Below, piece by piece: positions 8,139-17,348 of a DNA stretch of 64,000 bases. The stretch is from Paragorgia papillata (taxonomy: Eukaryota; Cnidaria; Anthozoa; Scleralcyonacea; Coralliidae): the NCBI GenBank assembly GCA_035771165.1, contig JAWNZC010000280.1:1648501-1712500 (forward strand). The letters are read 5' to 3'. The notes beneath the pieces are model-generated. The model did not search any database. It had not been told where the DNA came from and worked only from the letters and a program-made list of their open reading frames with translations. How positions within the stretch are numbered: the first letter of the stretch is position 1; each line of letters starts with the position of its first letter. The translations under genes and the position numbers were made by a program.

Positions 8139-8438
8139 TCAGTATTTCCATGGTATTTTGTTGAAAAAAGGTTTCTTGTTGTATTTCTTTTTGGGTTTGG
8201 GTTTTGGTTTGTTTGTGGTCTCGCTCATAATTTTTGTCATTGCCTTATCTTTTTCATCATCTGTTAGACCATCAAACCCACCATAAAATATTTTTTTGTA
8301 TATTTTTGCTATATTGTAAAAACTGTTAGCCATTTCAGTGTCATTCGTTTCTTCGTAATGTCTGGCTTCTGTGTAGGCACTTTCGACAATTTCTTCTTGG
8401 CATGTATTTGAATTGTTGGTTTTAATACTTTTGTTCAT
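8139..8438 (-). CDS. Small basic-tailed hypothetical protein
   Basis: 99 residues. The first 75 are mixed and helical with Glu/Thr-rich and Tyr-rich stretches. The last 25 contain KPKPKPKKKYNKKPF, a Lys/Pro tail that could bind DNA or act as a nuclear signal. It lies second in the cluster, next to the upstream end of the element. The start at 8438 lacks the TAAATG motif (GAATAAGAATG). No family is recognised. Confidence 0.5.
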   Translation of the reverse strand: MNKSIKTNNSNTCQEEIVESAYTEARHYEETNDTEMANSFYNIAKIYKKIFYGGFDGLTDDEKDKAMTKIMSETTNKPKPKPKKKYNKKPFFNKIPWKY

Positions 8439-8451
8439 TCTTATTCTTTTA

Positions 8452-8469
8452 ATTTTTTTCGAAAAAAAT
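8452..8469 (-). terminator. 18-bp perfect palindrome
   Basis: ATTTTTTTC GAAAAAAAT is perfectly self-complementary. It lies in the 39-base gap after the 8478-8678 gene. Confidence 0.45.
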
Positions 8470-8477
8470 AGTTCGAT

Positions 8478-8678
8478 TCAAAAAACTGTGTCATATACCC
8501 CAGTTCTAACCAACATTTGGGTTTTTGTTTCGCCTGGGTGGATATAGTTGCAAACTGTTCCTGGATGTGTACTCTTGTTAAAATATATAATATTTGGTGG
8601 CTTGCCTGGGTATGTTGTAAATCCAACCCACATGCATTTTTCCCCGTCTGGACATAAGTTACTTCTTTTGTTATCCAT
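8478..8678 (-). CDS. Small Cys/His protein
   Basis: 66 residues, the first gene of the cluster. Cys at residues 8 and 14 (CPDGEKC) and a CNYIH group near residues 43-47 could form a CCCH-type zinc site. Spacing is not canonical, so this is tentative. The start lies in AAATAAAGATG. Being first and next to the regulatory-looking repeats at 8732, it might be an early regulator, but that is inference. Confidence 0.4.
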   Translation of the reverse strand: MDNKRSNLCPDGEKCMWVGFTTYPGKPPNIIYFNKSTHPGTVCNYIHPGETKTQMLVRTGVYDTVF

Positions 8679-8731
8679 CTTTATTTAAAAACCCCAACCA
8701 ACCCCAATCCCAAAAACTTGGCAAACATTTT

Positions 8732-8820
8732 CAAAACCGGAAGTCAAACATTTTTCAAAACCGGAAGTCAAACATTTTTCAAAACCGGAAGTCAAACATT
8801 TTTCAAAACCGGAAGTCAAT
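8732..8820 (+). repeat. Four 24-bp tandem repeats with ETS-like sites
   Basis: The unit CAAAACCGGAAGTCAAACAT plus four or five T occurs at 8732, 8756, 8780 and 8804 (the last partial). Each holds ACCGGAAGT, the consensus core bound by ETS transcription factors in animals. The array lies 54 bases upstream of the first gene of the virus-like cluster, so it may be a promoter or enhancer. Confidence 0.8.
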
Positions 8821-8858
8821 AAGCCAGGATCGGTAGCCAAAGTTTTAGAGTAAACAAA

Positions 8859-8970
8859 TTTTGGCGGCCATTACTCAATGAGCCAGAATCGGTTTTCGAA
8901 ATAATCCAGAATCCTTTGCGAATCCAAACCCCAAAGTTTTGGCGGCCATTGCTCAATGAGCCAGAATCGG
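8859..8970 (+). repeat. Direct repeat of 34 bp
   Basis: TTTTGGCGGCCATTRCTCAA with the following TGAGCCAGAATCGG occurs at 8859-8892 and 8937-8970, with a partial third copy near 8820. It extends the repeat-rich flank of the viral cluster. No gene is seen from 8680 to 9515. Confidence 0.7.
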
Positions 8971-9082
8971 CCTTTTGACACTACTCACACCCACGCTCCA
9001 AACGAATGCGCCGGACGTTTCGGCGCCCACACCCACGCCCCAACCAACGCATTTAAGCAGCCCAACTAACCGATATTTTTCA

Positions 9083-9129
9083 GTCGCCTGATGATCCCGT
9101 TTAGGGTGAAACCTCTGGTAGCGAAGACT
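9083..9129 (+). ncRNA. Candidate type I hammerhead ribozyme
   Basis: Core CTGATGA (9088-9094) and GAAA (9108-9111) are separated by a CCC/GGG stem with a GTTTA loop. After GAAA, CC-TCT-GG closes a tiny stem III, T9119 pairs with the last A of GAAA, and A9120 is the expected cleavage base. GCGA (9121-9124) pairs with TCGC (9084-9087) as stem I. All invariant core bases are present. The weak point is T95-T107 at the base of stem II, where a G-C pair is usual, so activity may be low. Similar short-stem-III hammerheads occur in animal Penelope-like elements and retrozymes. Confidence 0.4.
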
Positions 9130-9515
9130 TTAAGGTAAAACTATACTTTATACTTCGTATATAAGGTGTTTACTCGGCACTGATGACAGGAAATATTTCG
9201 TAAATTTGTCTACAAAATTTTATTACAAAATTTATTTGTTACATTTGTGCAATCATGACGTAATAGTATACCTCTACGTGCGGAAAACGCTAAATGTAAT
9301 CGTCTTAATAAAAACACCCGTGTTTATGATTCAAAGAATGAGAGACAGAGCACTTGTATATTTATATCTTTATAAACGAAGACCCCTGATTTTTTTATTT
9401 ACATCTATCTTTTTTAGATTTAAGTCATTTAACTAAGCTTCAAAAGGTGGTTTTGTTATGATCCTTAATTAAAAATCGAAAATCTTTTTCTGTTAATCGT
9501 GTATTGGACAGTCAA

Positions 9516-10259
9516 CTACCATATTTTCTGGGTGATAACCCGCACGGCGTATAACCGGCACAGCAACAAAAATGTCACTTTTGGAAAAATAAATCGGCGT
9601 ATTACCCGCACCATCGGATAACCCGCAGTTGCTAATGATAGGTTTGGGCAAGGGAGCACGCCAGACTGACTTGTATTTCTTCTTTGTTCGGCGTTCCCAC
9701 TGATCTTTTATATTCAGCCATTTTGAATAATGCGGTATATATCATTAGCGTTTCGCAGGCGCGGGCTACGAGGCCGAAGGAAACCCGAGCGCATTCCGAA
9801 AATGAAATAGCCCGCGCCTGCGATACGCTAAAGAATATACCGGTAATAATTCCATGTCCTACATAACCCAGGTACTTCATGAAAGCCTTACCCCAACACA
9901 CAACCTAACCTAAGGATAAAAATTCGTGAAGATAGGACATGGATTTATAACCAATATATACCACGTTATTCAAAATGGCTGATTATAAAGGAAGGAACAC
10001 GGAACAGAGAAGAAATACATACAGGTCAGTCTGGCGTGCTCCCTTGGTTTGGGACCACAAAATTTAAAAAAAGAACAGTACCAGTAGTTGAAAGATGAAA
10101 GTAGAATCTTTGGTCTCCGTGAATCACGGACCGTGATGGCGTCGTCTTAAGAATTCAACAGATTACCCGCACCACCCTATTACCCGCACTAATTATGTTT
10201 CCTAGCAAAATTATGAGATAAGTGATAACCCGTGGGTTATCACCCAGAAAATACGGTAG
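9516..10259. mobile_element. Inverted-repeat element with nested insert
   Basis: Ends CTACCATATTTTCTGGGTGA and its near complement at 10230-10259 form terminal inverted repeats of about 27 bp. The inside is rich in the word ACCCGCA. A second element occupies 9649-10046. No coding capacity is seen. Confidence 0.65.
9649..10046. mobile_element. hAT-like non-autonomous element
   Basis: CAAGGGAGCACGCCAGACTG at the left and its complement at the right are followed inward by about 60 more bases of imperfect match. GTTTGGG flanks both sides (9642-9648 and 10047-10053) as a target duplication. The centre is itself a palindrome (CGCAGGCGCGGGCT ... AGCCCGCGCCTGCG). CA...TG ends and a 7-8 base duplication suit the hAT group. 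Confidence 0.65.
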
Positions 10260-10300
10260 TTGGTTATTGCCTTAGTTATTTTGCTCTTATTAATTATCAG

Positions 10301-10420
10301 GAAAAACCTGCAAGCCTGGTTCCTTTACTTGTAAGTCAGGAGACTGCATTGCTGGAAATCTGAAGTGTAATGGGAAAAATGATTGTCCTGATAGCTCAGA
10401 TGAGGCTCATTGCCCAACAG
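10301..10420 (+). CDS. LDL-receptor class A domain exon
   Basis: A 120-nt open stretch bounded by ATTATCAG and a GTGATG donor, phase 1 at both ends. It encodes one LDLa repeat with six cysteines in the usual order, ending in the calcium-binding signature CPDSSDE. Phase 1-1 is the rule for LDLa exons of extracellular animal proteins. No partner exon is visible within several kilobases on this strand, so the host gene is unknown. Confidence 0.8.
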
Positions 10421-10800
10421 GTGATGTTTTAATCTCATAGTTTTGCACTATTTAGTATTTTTAAGACACTTTCTTGTTTTTGATTTATTCTTGGATGGCC
10501 CATTTACATTACCAATATTGATCCTAGTAATTATCAGCAATAACATTATGTAATTGCAATTACATAATGTCAGCAAAGCTTTGGCGGTCGCTTTGGGAAT
10601 ATTCATCTTGATGTTCAGGAAACGCAAGGTAGTGATTTATTTCGTTAGAAGCCTTAACACTTAGAATATTCGTCTACTATATTATATACATATAGATTAC
10701 TTTTATTCACGTAATTGCTCGTTCGTTTTTTAATGTACCACAACGAGTGAAATAATGTCGTGCAAGGCATTTACCAGGAGATACCAGGAGATTATGTTTT
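10421..10800. other. No gene seen
   Basis: Intron-like AT-rich DNA with a short palindrome, TTATGTAATTGCAATTACATAA, near 10546-10567. Nothing else is supportable. Confidence 0.5.
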
Positions 10801-10804
10801 TACC

Positions 10805-11082
10805 TTTGTTTGTCTTTTTGTGTTTGTTTGTTTGTTTGTTTGTTTGTTTGTTTGTTTGTTTGTTTGTTTGTTTGTTTGTCTGTCTGTATTTTGTTTGTTT
10901 GTTTGTTTGTTTGTCTGTCTGTTTGCCCGCGTTGTGTGTGTCTGTCTGTCTGTCTGTCTGTCTGCTTGCTTGCTTGCTTGTTTGTTTGTTTGTTTGTTTG
11001 TTTGTTTGTTTGTTTGTTTGTTTGTTTGTTTGTTTGTTTGTTTGTTTGTTTGTTTGTTTGTTTGTCTGTCTGTCTGTTTGTT
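10805..11082. repeat. (TTTG)n/(TCTG)n microsatellite
   Basis: Long runs of TTTG and TCTG with minor breaks. All six frames are open by composition only, so the apparent proteins are not genes. Confidence 0.95.
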
Positions 11083-11184
11083 ACCAGGATATCTCAAAAA
11101 TCGTGAAATCAAAGTAGTGTCCTGCGTAGGAAGTGTTGAAACACAAATCGAACTTTTCTCTCTGACGACGGGCTATCTCGACAA

Positions 11185-11275
11185 GAACCATAAGAACCAC
11201 AAGAACCACAAGAACCAGGAGAACCACAAGAACCAGGAGAACCACAAGAACCAGAAGAACCAAAGGAACTAGGAG
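11185..11275 (+). repeat. AAGAACCAC/AAGAACCAGGAG minisatellite
   Basis: Nine- and twelve-base units repeat about nine times. No coding signal. Confidence 0.85.
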
Positions 11276-11847
11276 AACTAGGATAACCTGTAAAACGAAG
11301 ATAATCTAAGGAATAACTACATATAGATTACATGCCGTACTTTAACGTCGAATGACGTCACCCGTGAGGTTCTTACACCGAGGTAAAGCCCCTCCTGCGC
11401 GGTTTATAAATATTACTTACAAGCAAATCTTTCTGTATAAAAGAACAAGAACCGACTGTCCAAAAGTCAACATTAAATATTCTGTACTGAAAACACTGGG
11501 ATGCATTCCGATCACGGACTGATTAGTGATTAACTGGTTTCATTAGCGTTTCTTTCACTCATGGTTTGAATTCCGCCATTTTGATTATTTCCGAAGAATT
11601 TTCCGAAGACCTTTCCGAGGGCACACGAACGGTAGGGTAGCCTCACCCTATGTTATTAAGTGCCGACCGATTTGTATCAGGCCATAGTTTACGACTGATC
11701 GCAGGTTGCCCCCGCCCGTGCCTAACTGATTTCACTCACGTGTGGTTAAGGTAAGTGTGTACCTTTATTCGCCTTAATTTCCCCAGTCTAGATTTACATT
11801 TTAAATGTCCGATAAATCTCATCGTACACTTTGACTAAGTAAGAGTT
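11276..11847. other. No gene seen
   Basis: Unique DNA with no repeats, splice-bounded coding stretch or RNA gene recognised. Confidence 0.4.
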
Positions 11848-11970
11848 AGGCCTGTTCCAAACGCCGCTCTTCTTATGTGCCGAACCTAATGATAATGACC
11901 TAAATCCTTTGTTTATGCTGATTTGCATTAGGTTCGGCGCATGAGAAGAGCGGCGTTTGGAACGGGCCTT
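11848..11970. mobile_element. Short foldback MITE
   Basis: AGGCCTGTTCCAAACGCCGC and its complement at 11950-11970 close a 123-bp inverted repeat with a loop of about 40 bases. A second palindrome (11969-12032, TTAATTACCGAGAACCGAGG) follows at once. Confidence 0.7.
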
Positions 11971-12355
11971 AATTACCGAGAACCGAGGCTTTTAGCCAAT
12001 TATTTGGATAAAAGCCGAGGTTCGAGGTAATTAACTGACTTATTTAATAGTTGAGGAGGTCTTCGAAAAAACATATAATTACTATATATTGCCCTGTTGA
12101 CCAGGGCAATACTGCGATTCCCAGTTGAGTTAGGAACGCCTATAGTTTTGTCGTAATGTTTCGACGTTTGAACTAATAGTTTTGACGTAATGCGAGGCAT
12201 GTTGTCAAGGCGTAGCCAAGTTGTTGTCAAGCCGTTCTATTGTGATTCACACTAGTTGTCAACTTGACTGGCTTTCTCATTGCTTTGTCTTGCTGTTGAT
12301 TAATAGCGCCAAAACTACACAAACTACATGGATAGAGTAAGCACAAGAGGAAGAA

Positions 12356-12636
12356 CGTATTACCAAAGCCGATGAGGCACGGCATGGCCCCAAAAAATCA
12401 CGTCATGATTTCTGTCCAAAACGTACATTGACGAATCCGTCTGCATTCCTAAACCTTTTTGGCTGGAGAATTCAAAAGTAGGAAATGGACCAAACATATT
12501 GCAGTGATCTCACGATGTCAATTTCAAAGGCTATGGAATGCAGACGGATTCGTTAATGTTTCAGCACCGTGGTTTCAGCGAAAAACATAATGAGATGTTT
12601 ATTTTGGGCCACGCCGCGCATCATCGGTTTTGGTGA
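12356..12636. mobile_element. Foldback MITE next to transposase fragment
   Basis: ACCAAAGCCGATGAGGCACG and its near complement at 12604-12636 form terminal repeats. An inner pair (AACGAATCCGTCTGCATTCC type) folds again. Confidence 0.55.
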
Positions 12637-12639
12637 TAC

Positions 12640-12981
12640 GTGAAAGGTCGCGCTTTAGGAAATGACTTGCGAAGTCTAATTATTGACGAAATAATTATTG
12701 GTGGCGGCGACTCAGAGACCGGTTATTTCAACGGGAACAACTTCAAAACTGTAGCAGAAAAATTTAAAGTCAGTAACACGACGGTTAAAAACCTTTGGGT
12801 TGCTTTTTGCAATAATAAAACGATAAATCCACGTCCACACAAAGGAGGAAATCCAAGTAACCTTAGCCAAGGAGATCTCGAATTTATAGAGACTCTAGTG
12901 CAAAGCGAGGTGCAAAGCCAAGCATATCAAATCGGGAACTGCTTAGAGAACTTGATAAATATGGTGATATATTACAGGTAA
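12640..12981 (+). pseudogene. Transposase N-terminal helix-turn-helix fragment
   Basis: About 80 residues resemble the paired-like DNA-binding domain of Tc1/mariner-type transposases of marine animals (GRALGNDLRSLIIDEI; TVAEKFKVSNTTVKNLW; KGGNPSNLSQGDLEFIE). The frame degrades after about residue 90: the segment that should read on towards ELDKYGDILQ is in another frame, and ends at a possible splice donor CAG|GTAAAC at 12979. No DDE catalytic domain follows. It is therefore a truncated copy, probably inert. Confidence 0.65.
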
Positions 12982-13184
12982 ACTACGTCAAGTGTTCCTT
13001 CTTTTAGTTGCAAACTTGATTGCAATTTTGATTTACTTCCTTTGCAAATTTGCAAATTTCCAATCAAATTTGCAATATTCCTATAGGAAATTCACTTCCT
13101 GTTAAATTTTCCTAAGTTCCTGTTAAATTTTCCTAAGTTCCTGTTTTAATTTCCTAACTTCCTGTTTTGTATAGTAGTCTTTTA

Positions 13185-15255
13185 TTATGTTTTTGCTTTC
13201 AAAAGGTTGCTCAAAAATAAAAATAATATATATGAAGGCTATATATACATATTATTTCGTATTCGTAGAAGCAAATTCAAAACTAAAACACAAGCCGTTA
13301 CGTTCGATCGCCGTCACACCCGCAAATAACGTAAACAAAGGCGCCTGGTTTTAAAATTTATAGAGTCCGTTGGTGTTTTCCACTGATCTAATTTTAAAAA
13401 CCTTGCTAGTCGCTAGCTTGATTTATGTAATATTTGTAAGATGTTACGCACTAAAAGATTGACTTGCAAACCCGAGTGAAATTAGTATTCGACATGTATC
13501 ATGCAGCAGGCTTGTAAAATATTTTAAGTGAATCACGACGTCGAGTACCAAATATTGCTCGGGTTTGCAAGTCGGTTGATCGACCAGGAAAATATCACCT
13601 GTTGCATGATTTAGTTCGCAACATCTCAGAAGTATTTTAAGTGCAGCGAGCGACCAGCAAGGTTTTGAAAATTTGAAAGTACAATGAACACCAACGGACT
13701 CTGTTTTAACACGTGAATATATTTATACATCTCGTTCGTTGCAGAGGCGGCGATCCGAACGTAACGGTTTATCAAACCAAGTAGAATATACAGTAATGTG
13801 TTTGAGTTTTGGATTTGTTTCTTCGAACAAGAAATTATAAGTATAGATTTTTATGTAGTATATAAATTTTCCTAACTTCTGTTAAATTTTCCTAAGTTCC
13901 TGTTTAATTTTCCTAAGTTCCTGCTTTGTTTTTGCTTTCAAAAGCTTGCTCAAAAATAAAAATTATATATATGAAGGCTATATATACATATAATTTCGTA
14001 TTCGAAGAGAAGCAAATCCAAAACTAAAAACACACTACTACATCCCCCAGTATGGAATGAACGCAGCGTGAACAATCTTCCGGCGCATGGATTGGCGCAT
14101 AAAATGACTAAAATCTGCAACTAAAGTTTTTTTTTGCTCATAAAATCTTAGAGGCAAGTCCAAGTAAGTCCAATCCTTTATTCCTTTCGCGCCATTTTAA
14201 CTTATCGGCGCAAGACTTTGAGAATTTTTGGCGCATAATTGGTTGGACGATTTTAGCCGTCCGGCGCAAAATATTTGAACATTCCATACTGGTACATCCC
14301 AAATAACGACGTAAACAAAGACCCCTATTTTTAATATTTAGAGGCTTCAAATTTTATAAACTTTGCTGTTCGCTCGCTACACTAACTGAGAAATCGTGTA
14401 AATGATATATATTTTCCTGGTCGACCAACTGATCGACTTGCAAACCCGAACAAAAGTATTACAAAGTGCAACAAGCAACTAGTAAATCTTGCCAACGTCG
14501 GGAAAATAAATATGCCATCAAATAAAAAAAATAGAGTCTAGAGTATTTCACTTCAGTGTCTGTCTAGAGTCTAGACAGACACTGAAGTGAAATAATATAA
14601 ACGGCAATGTGTCGCACGATACCGTCAAGCGTCAAAAAGTTCCTGTGAACTATACTTATAATTTCTTGTTCGAAGAAACAAATCCAAAACTCAAACACAT
14701 TATATTCTACTTGCATGGTGTCTTGGTTTGATAAACCGTTAATACGTTCGGATCGCCGCCTCTGCAACGAACGAGACGTATAAATATATTCACGTAAACA
14801 AAGAGCCATTGCTGTTCATTGTACTCTCAAATTTTCAAAACCTTGCCGGTTGCTCGCTACACTTAAAATACTTCTAAGATGTTGCGAACTAAATCATGCA
14901 ACTGGTGATATTTTCCTGGTCGACCAACCGACTTGCAAATCTGAGCAATATTTATAGTACTCATGATTCCTGCTGCATGATATGATGTCGAATACTAATT
15001 TCACTCGTGTTTGCCAGTCAATCTTTTTAGTGCGTAACATCTTACAAATATTACATAAATCAAGCTAGCGACCAGCAAGGTTTTTAAAATTAGAAGGTTT
15101 CTATAAATTTTAAAACCAGGCGCCTTTGTTTACGTTATTTGGGGTGTGTGGCGGCGATTCGAACCTAACGGCTTGTGTTTTAGTTTTGAATTTGCTTCTA
15201 CGAATACGAAATAATATGTATATATAGCCTTCATATATATAATTTTTATTTCTAG
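13185..15255. mobile_element. 2.07 kb foldback element
   Basis: The left arm (about 13185-13847) and right arm (about 14645-15255) are complementary at roughly 85-90 percent by eye, with matching blocks such as GAAGGCTATATATACATA. A third partial copy of the outer end lies in direct orientation at 13925-14040. No coding sequence is seen in it. Confidence 0.65.
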
Positions 15256-16170
15256 TGATGAATTATAATATAGAACGGCTTGACAACAACTTGGCCACGC
15301 CTTGACAACTTGCCTCGCATTACGTCAAAACTGTTTGTTCAAACTAGTCCAGTTGCCACCTTATATGTTTCCTTAGGCAACCTTGTTACTATGAGAAGTG
15401 TATTGTTTTTTTGTGGTTTTATACTTACATGAGGCTATCGAACTATATTAGCTTGGTTGCCGGAGCAGCAACTTTGGGGAACTCTGGTAGTTTGCATAAA
15501 TCCAAAATGACTGATTTGCACAAATCCAAGATGGCCGCCATCGAAAGGGTAAAATATAATGTTTTAACCAATCAGCTTAGAATCAACTAATACCTCTTTT
15601 TCGTATAATTTTGATACGAGGAATCGGTTTCTGATGTAAATTTTGTAATTTGAGATGAAATTTGGCGTCAAAGGTCAAGGTCAAGGTCATTTTCGGCCAA
15701 AATAGTATAAATGGCTTAGCTCGAGCCTTAAACAAATCTATTTTAATAATCTTAGTGTCTATCTTAAAGTTGTCGATGGTCGTGGAGTGATTCAGAATAA
15801 GCTTTTCAGCGAGTGAGAGTTAAGGTAATGTTCTAAAGGTCAAGGTCAAAGTAATTTGAACCCAAAAAATCCGCCCAAAAATATGGAAAATGCTATATTT
15901 CCGCCTAGAAGAAAACTATTTTGATGGGTTTTTGTATCTATCTCATAATTTTACAAGATGACAAGTCGATTTAAAATTATTTTAGAATAACTGTCGTCCA
16001 AGGTCACAATTTAGGGGTCAAAGTGAATGTCAATTGATCAAAACTAAGATTTTCAATAATTAACCAACGTTAATATACTATTATTTCTCATGACATCAGT
16101 ACGTATACAACAGATCAATAAAATGAGAAAAAATTGATTAAAACAAAAATATATCAGTACGCATCATTAA

Positions 16171-16763
16171 CTACCCCCATTCTTCGTCAGGGTCTAATGC
16201 CCGATGTTCAACTTCATCTTCTTCCACATATCCTTCTTCCACACATCCTTCTTCTCTCCCGGCTTCCACTTCATCTTCGTCGTCTCTCTTGAATGGGTTA
16301 AAGCATTCGTCACTGCAAGCACAAGCACAGTACACAGTGCATGATATCTTGCCATGATGACAGCTGCAACTTCCGGTCGCGCACGCCTTCCCCTCCGCCT
16401 TGTAGCCGCACGCAACTACATCCATAAGATCTGTGGGTCCTGGAGGCTGATTGGCGGTTGCTGGTACTGGTATACAATCTTTGAAATCCCATCCAAACTT
16501 TGTGATGTCAAGTTCAGGTGGACCCTGCTTGTCAGCTGATTTAGCGAGTATTGTCTGCAAATGGGCACGCAAGATGTGTAGGAAACCATTCTGTTCAGTT
16601 GGTGGTAGCGACATGATCTTGAGCAGCTTTCCAGACTTACTTGTGTACATATGGTACCTCGCCTCACTCATTGTCGTCCCATTCTTCTGACCATAGAGAG
16701 CGCAAAAGAAGGCTTGTCCTGCTTCCATGAGCTGTGCATGGCTAGCATCAAGCTCACCCAATG
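16171..16763 (-). pseudogene. CXC-domain gene tail, left palindrome copy
   Basis: About 195 residues from LGELDASHAQLMEAGQ to the stop. It contains an HxLRAHLQT helix, a FGWDFKDCIPVP segment, then a Cys-rich CKACATGSCSCHH ... CTVYCACAC ... CFNPF block like Tesmin/TSO1 CXC repeats, and an acidic tail. This tail is widespread in cnidarian genomes as the end of a repeat-associated gene. The upstream part of the gene is missing: the frame runs across the palindrome centre into the opposite arm, which is not real coding. Its stop is at 16171. Confidence 0.55.
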
Positions 16764-16786
16764 GGACTTCCCTGGGTTGGATTCGG

Positions 16787-17348
16787 CATTGGGTGAGCTT
16801 GATGGTAGCCATGCACAGCTCATGGAAGCAGGACAAGCCTTCTTTTGCGCTCTCTATGGTCAGAAGAATGGGCCGACAATGAGCCATGGGACAATGAGAC
16901 AATGGGACGACAAGATCATGTCGCTACCACCAACTGAACAGAATGGTTTCCTACACATCTTGCGTGCCCATTTGCAGACAATACTCGCTAAATCAGCTGA
17001 CAAGCAGGGTCCACCTGAACTTGACATCACAAAGTTTGGATGGGATTTCAAAGATTGTATACCAGTACCAGCAACCGCCAATCAGCCTCCAGGACCCACA
17101 GATCTTATGGATGTAGTGCGGTGCGGCTACAAGGCGGAGGGGAAGGCGTGCGTGACCGGAAGTTGCAGCTGTCATCATGCGCAGTGTACTGTGCTTGTGC
17201 TTGCATTGACGAATGCTTTAACCCATTCAAGAGAGACGACGAAGATGAGGTGGAAGCCGGGAGAGAAGAAGGATGTGTGGAAGAAGGATATGTGGAAGAA
17301 GATGAAGTTGAACATCGGGCATTAGACCCTGACGAAGAATGGGGGTAG
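16787..17348 (+). pseudogene. CXC-domain gene tail, right palindrome copy
   Basis: Mirror copy of 16171-16763. It has a deletion of about 36 bases near 16890 and lacks about 14 bases near 17178, which breaks the frame within the Cys-rich block, so the acidic tail is read in another frame. This copy is clearly damaged, whereas the left copy keeps the whole motif. Confidence 0.6.

Noticed and set aside
1..8680. Calling the first element a classical Polinton/Maverick
   Set aside because: No polymerase B, retroviral-type integrase or protease is visible, and a primase is present. The left end is outside the window, so the class stays open.
8732..8820. Possible CRISPR-like array
   Set aside because: The repeats are directly adjoining with no variable spacers.
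9181..9200. Second CTGATGA near the hammerhead candidate
   Set aside because: It is followed almost at once by GGAAA with no room for stem II and no matching stem I.
10755..11272. Open frames of FVCL and NKQT repeats
   Set aside because: They are translations of the (TTTG)n microsatellite and the AAGAACCAC minisatellite.
16171..16902. Full 243-codon frame across the palindrome centre as one gene
   Set aside because: The first 50 or so codons come from the opposite arm read antisense. Only the part from 16763 down is the real gene tail.
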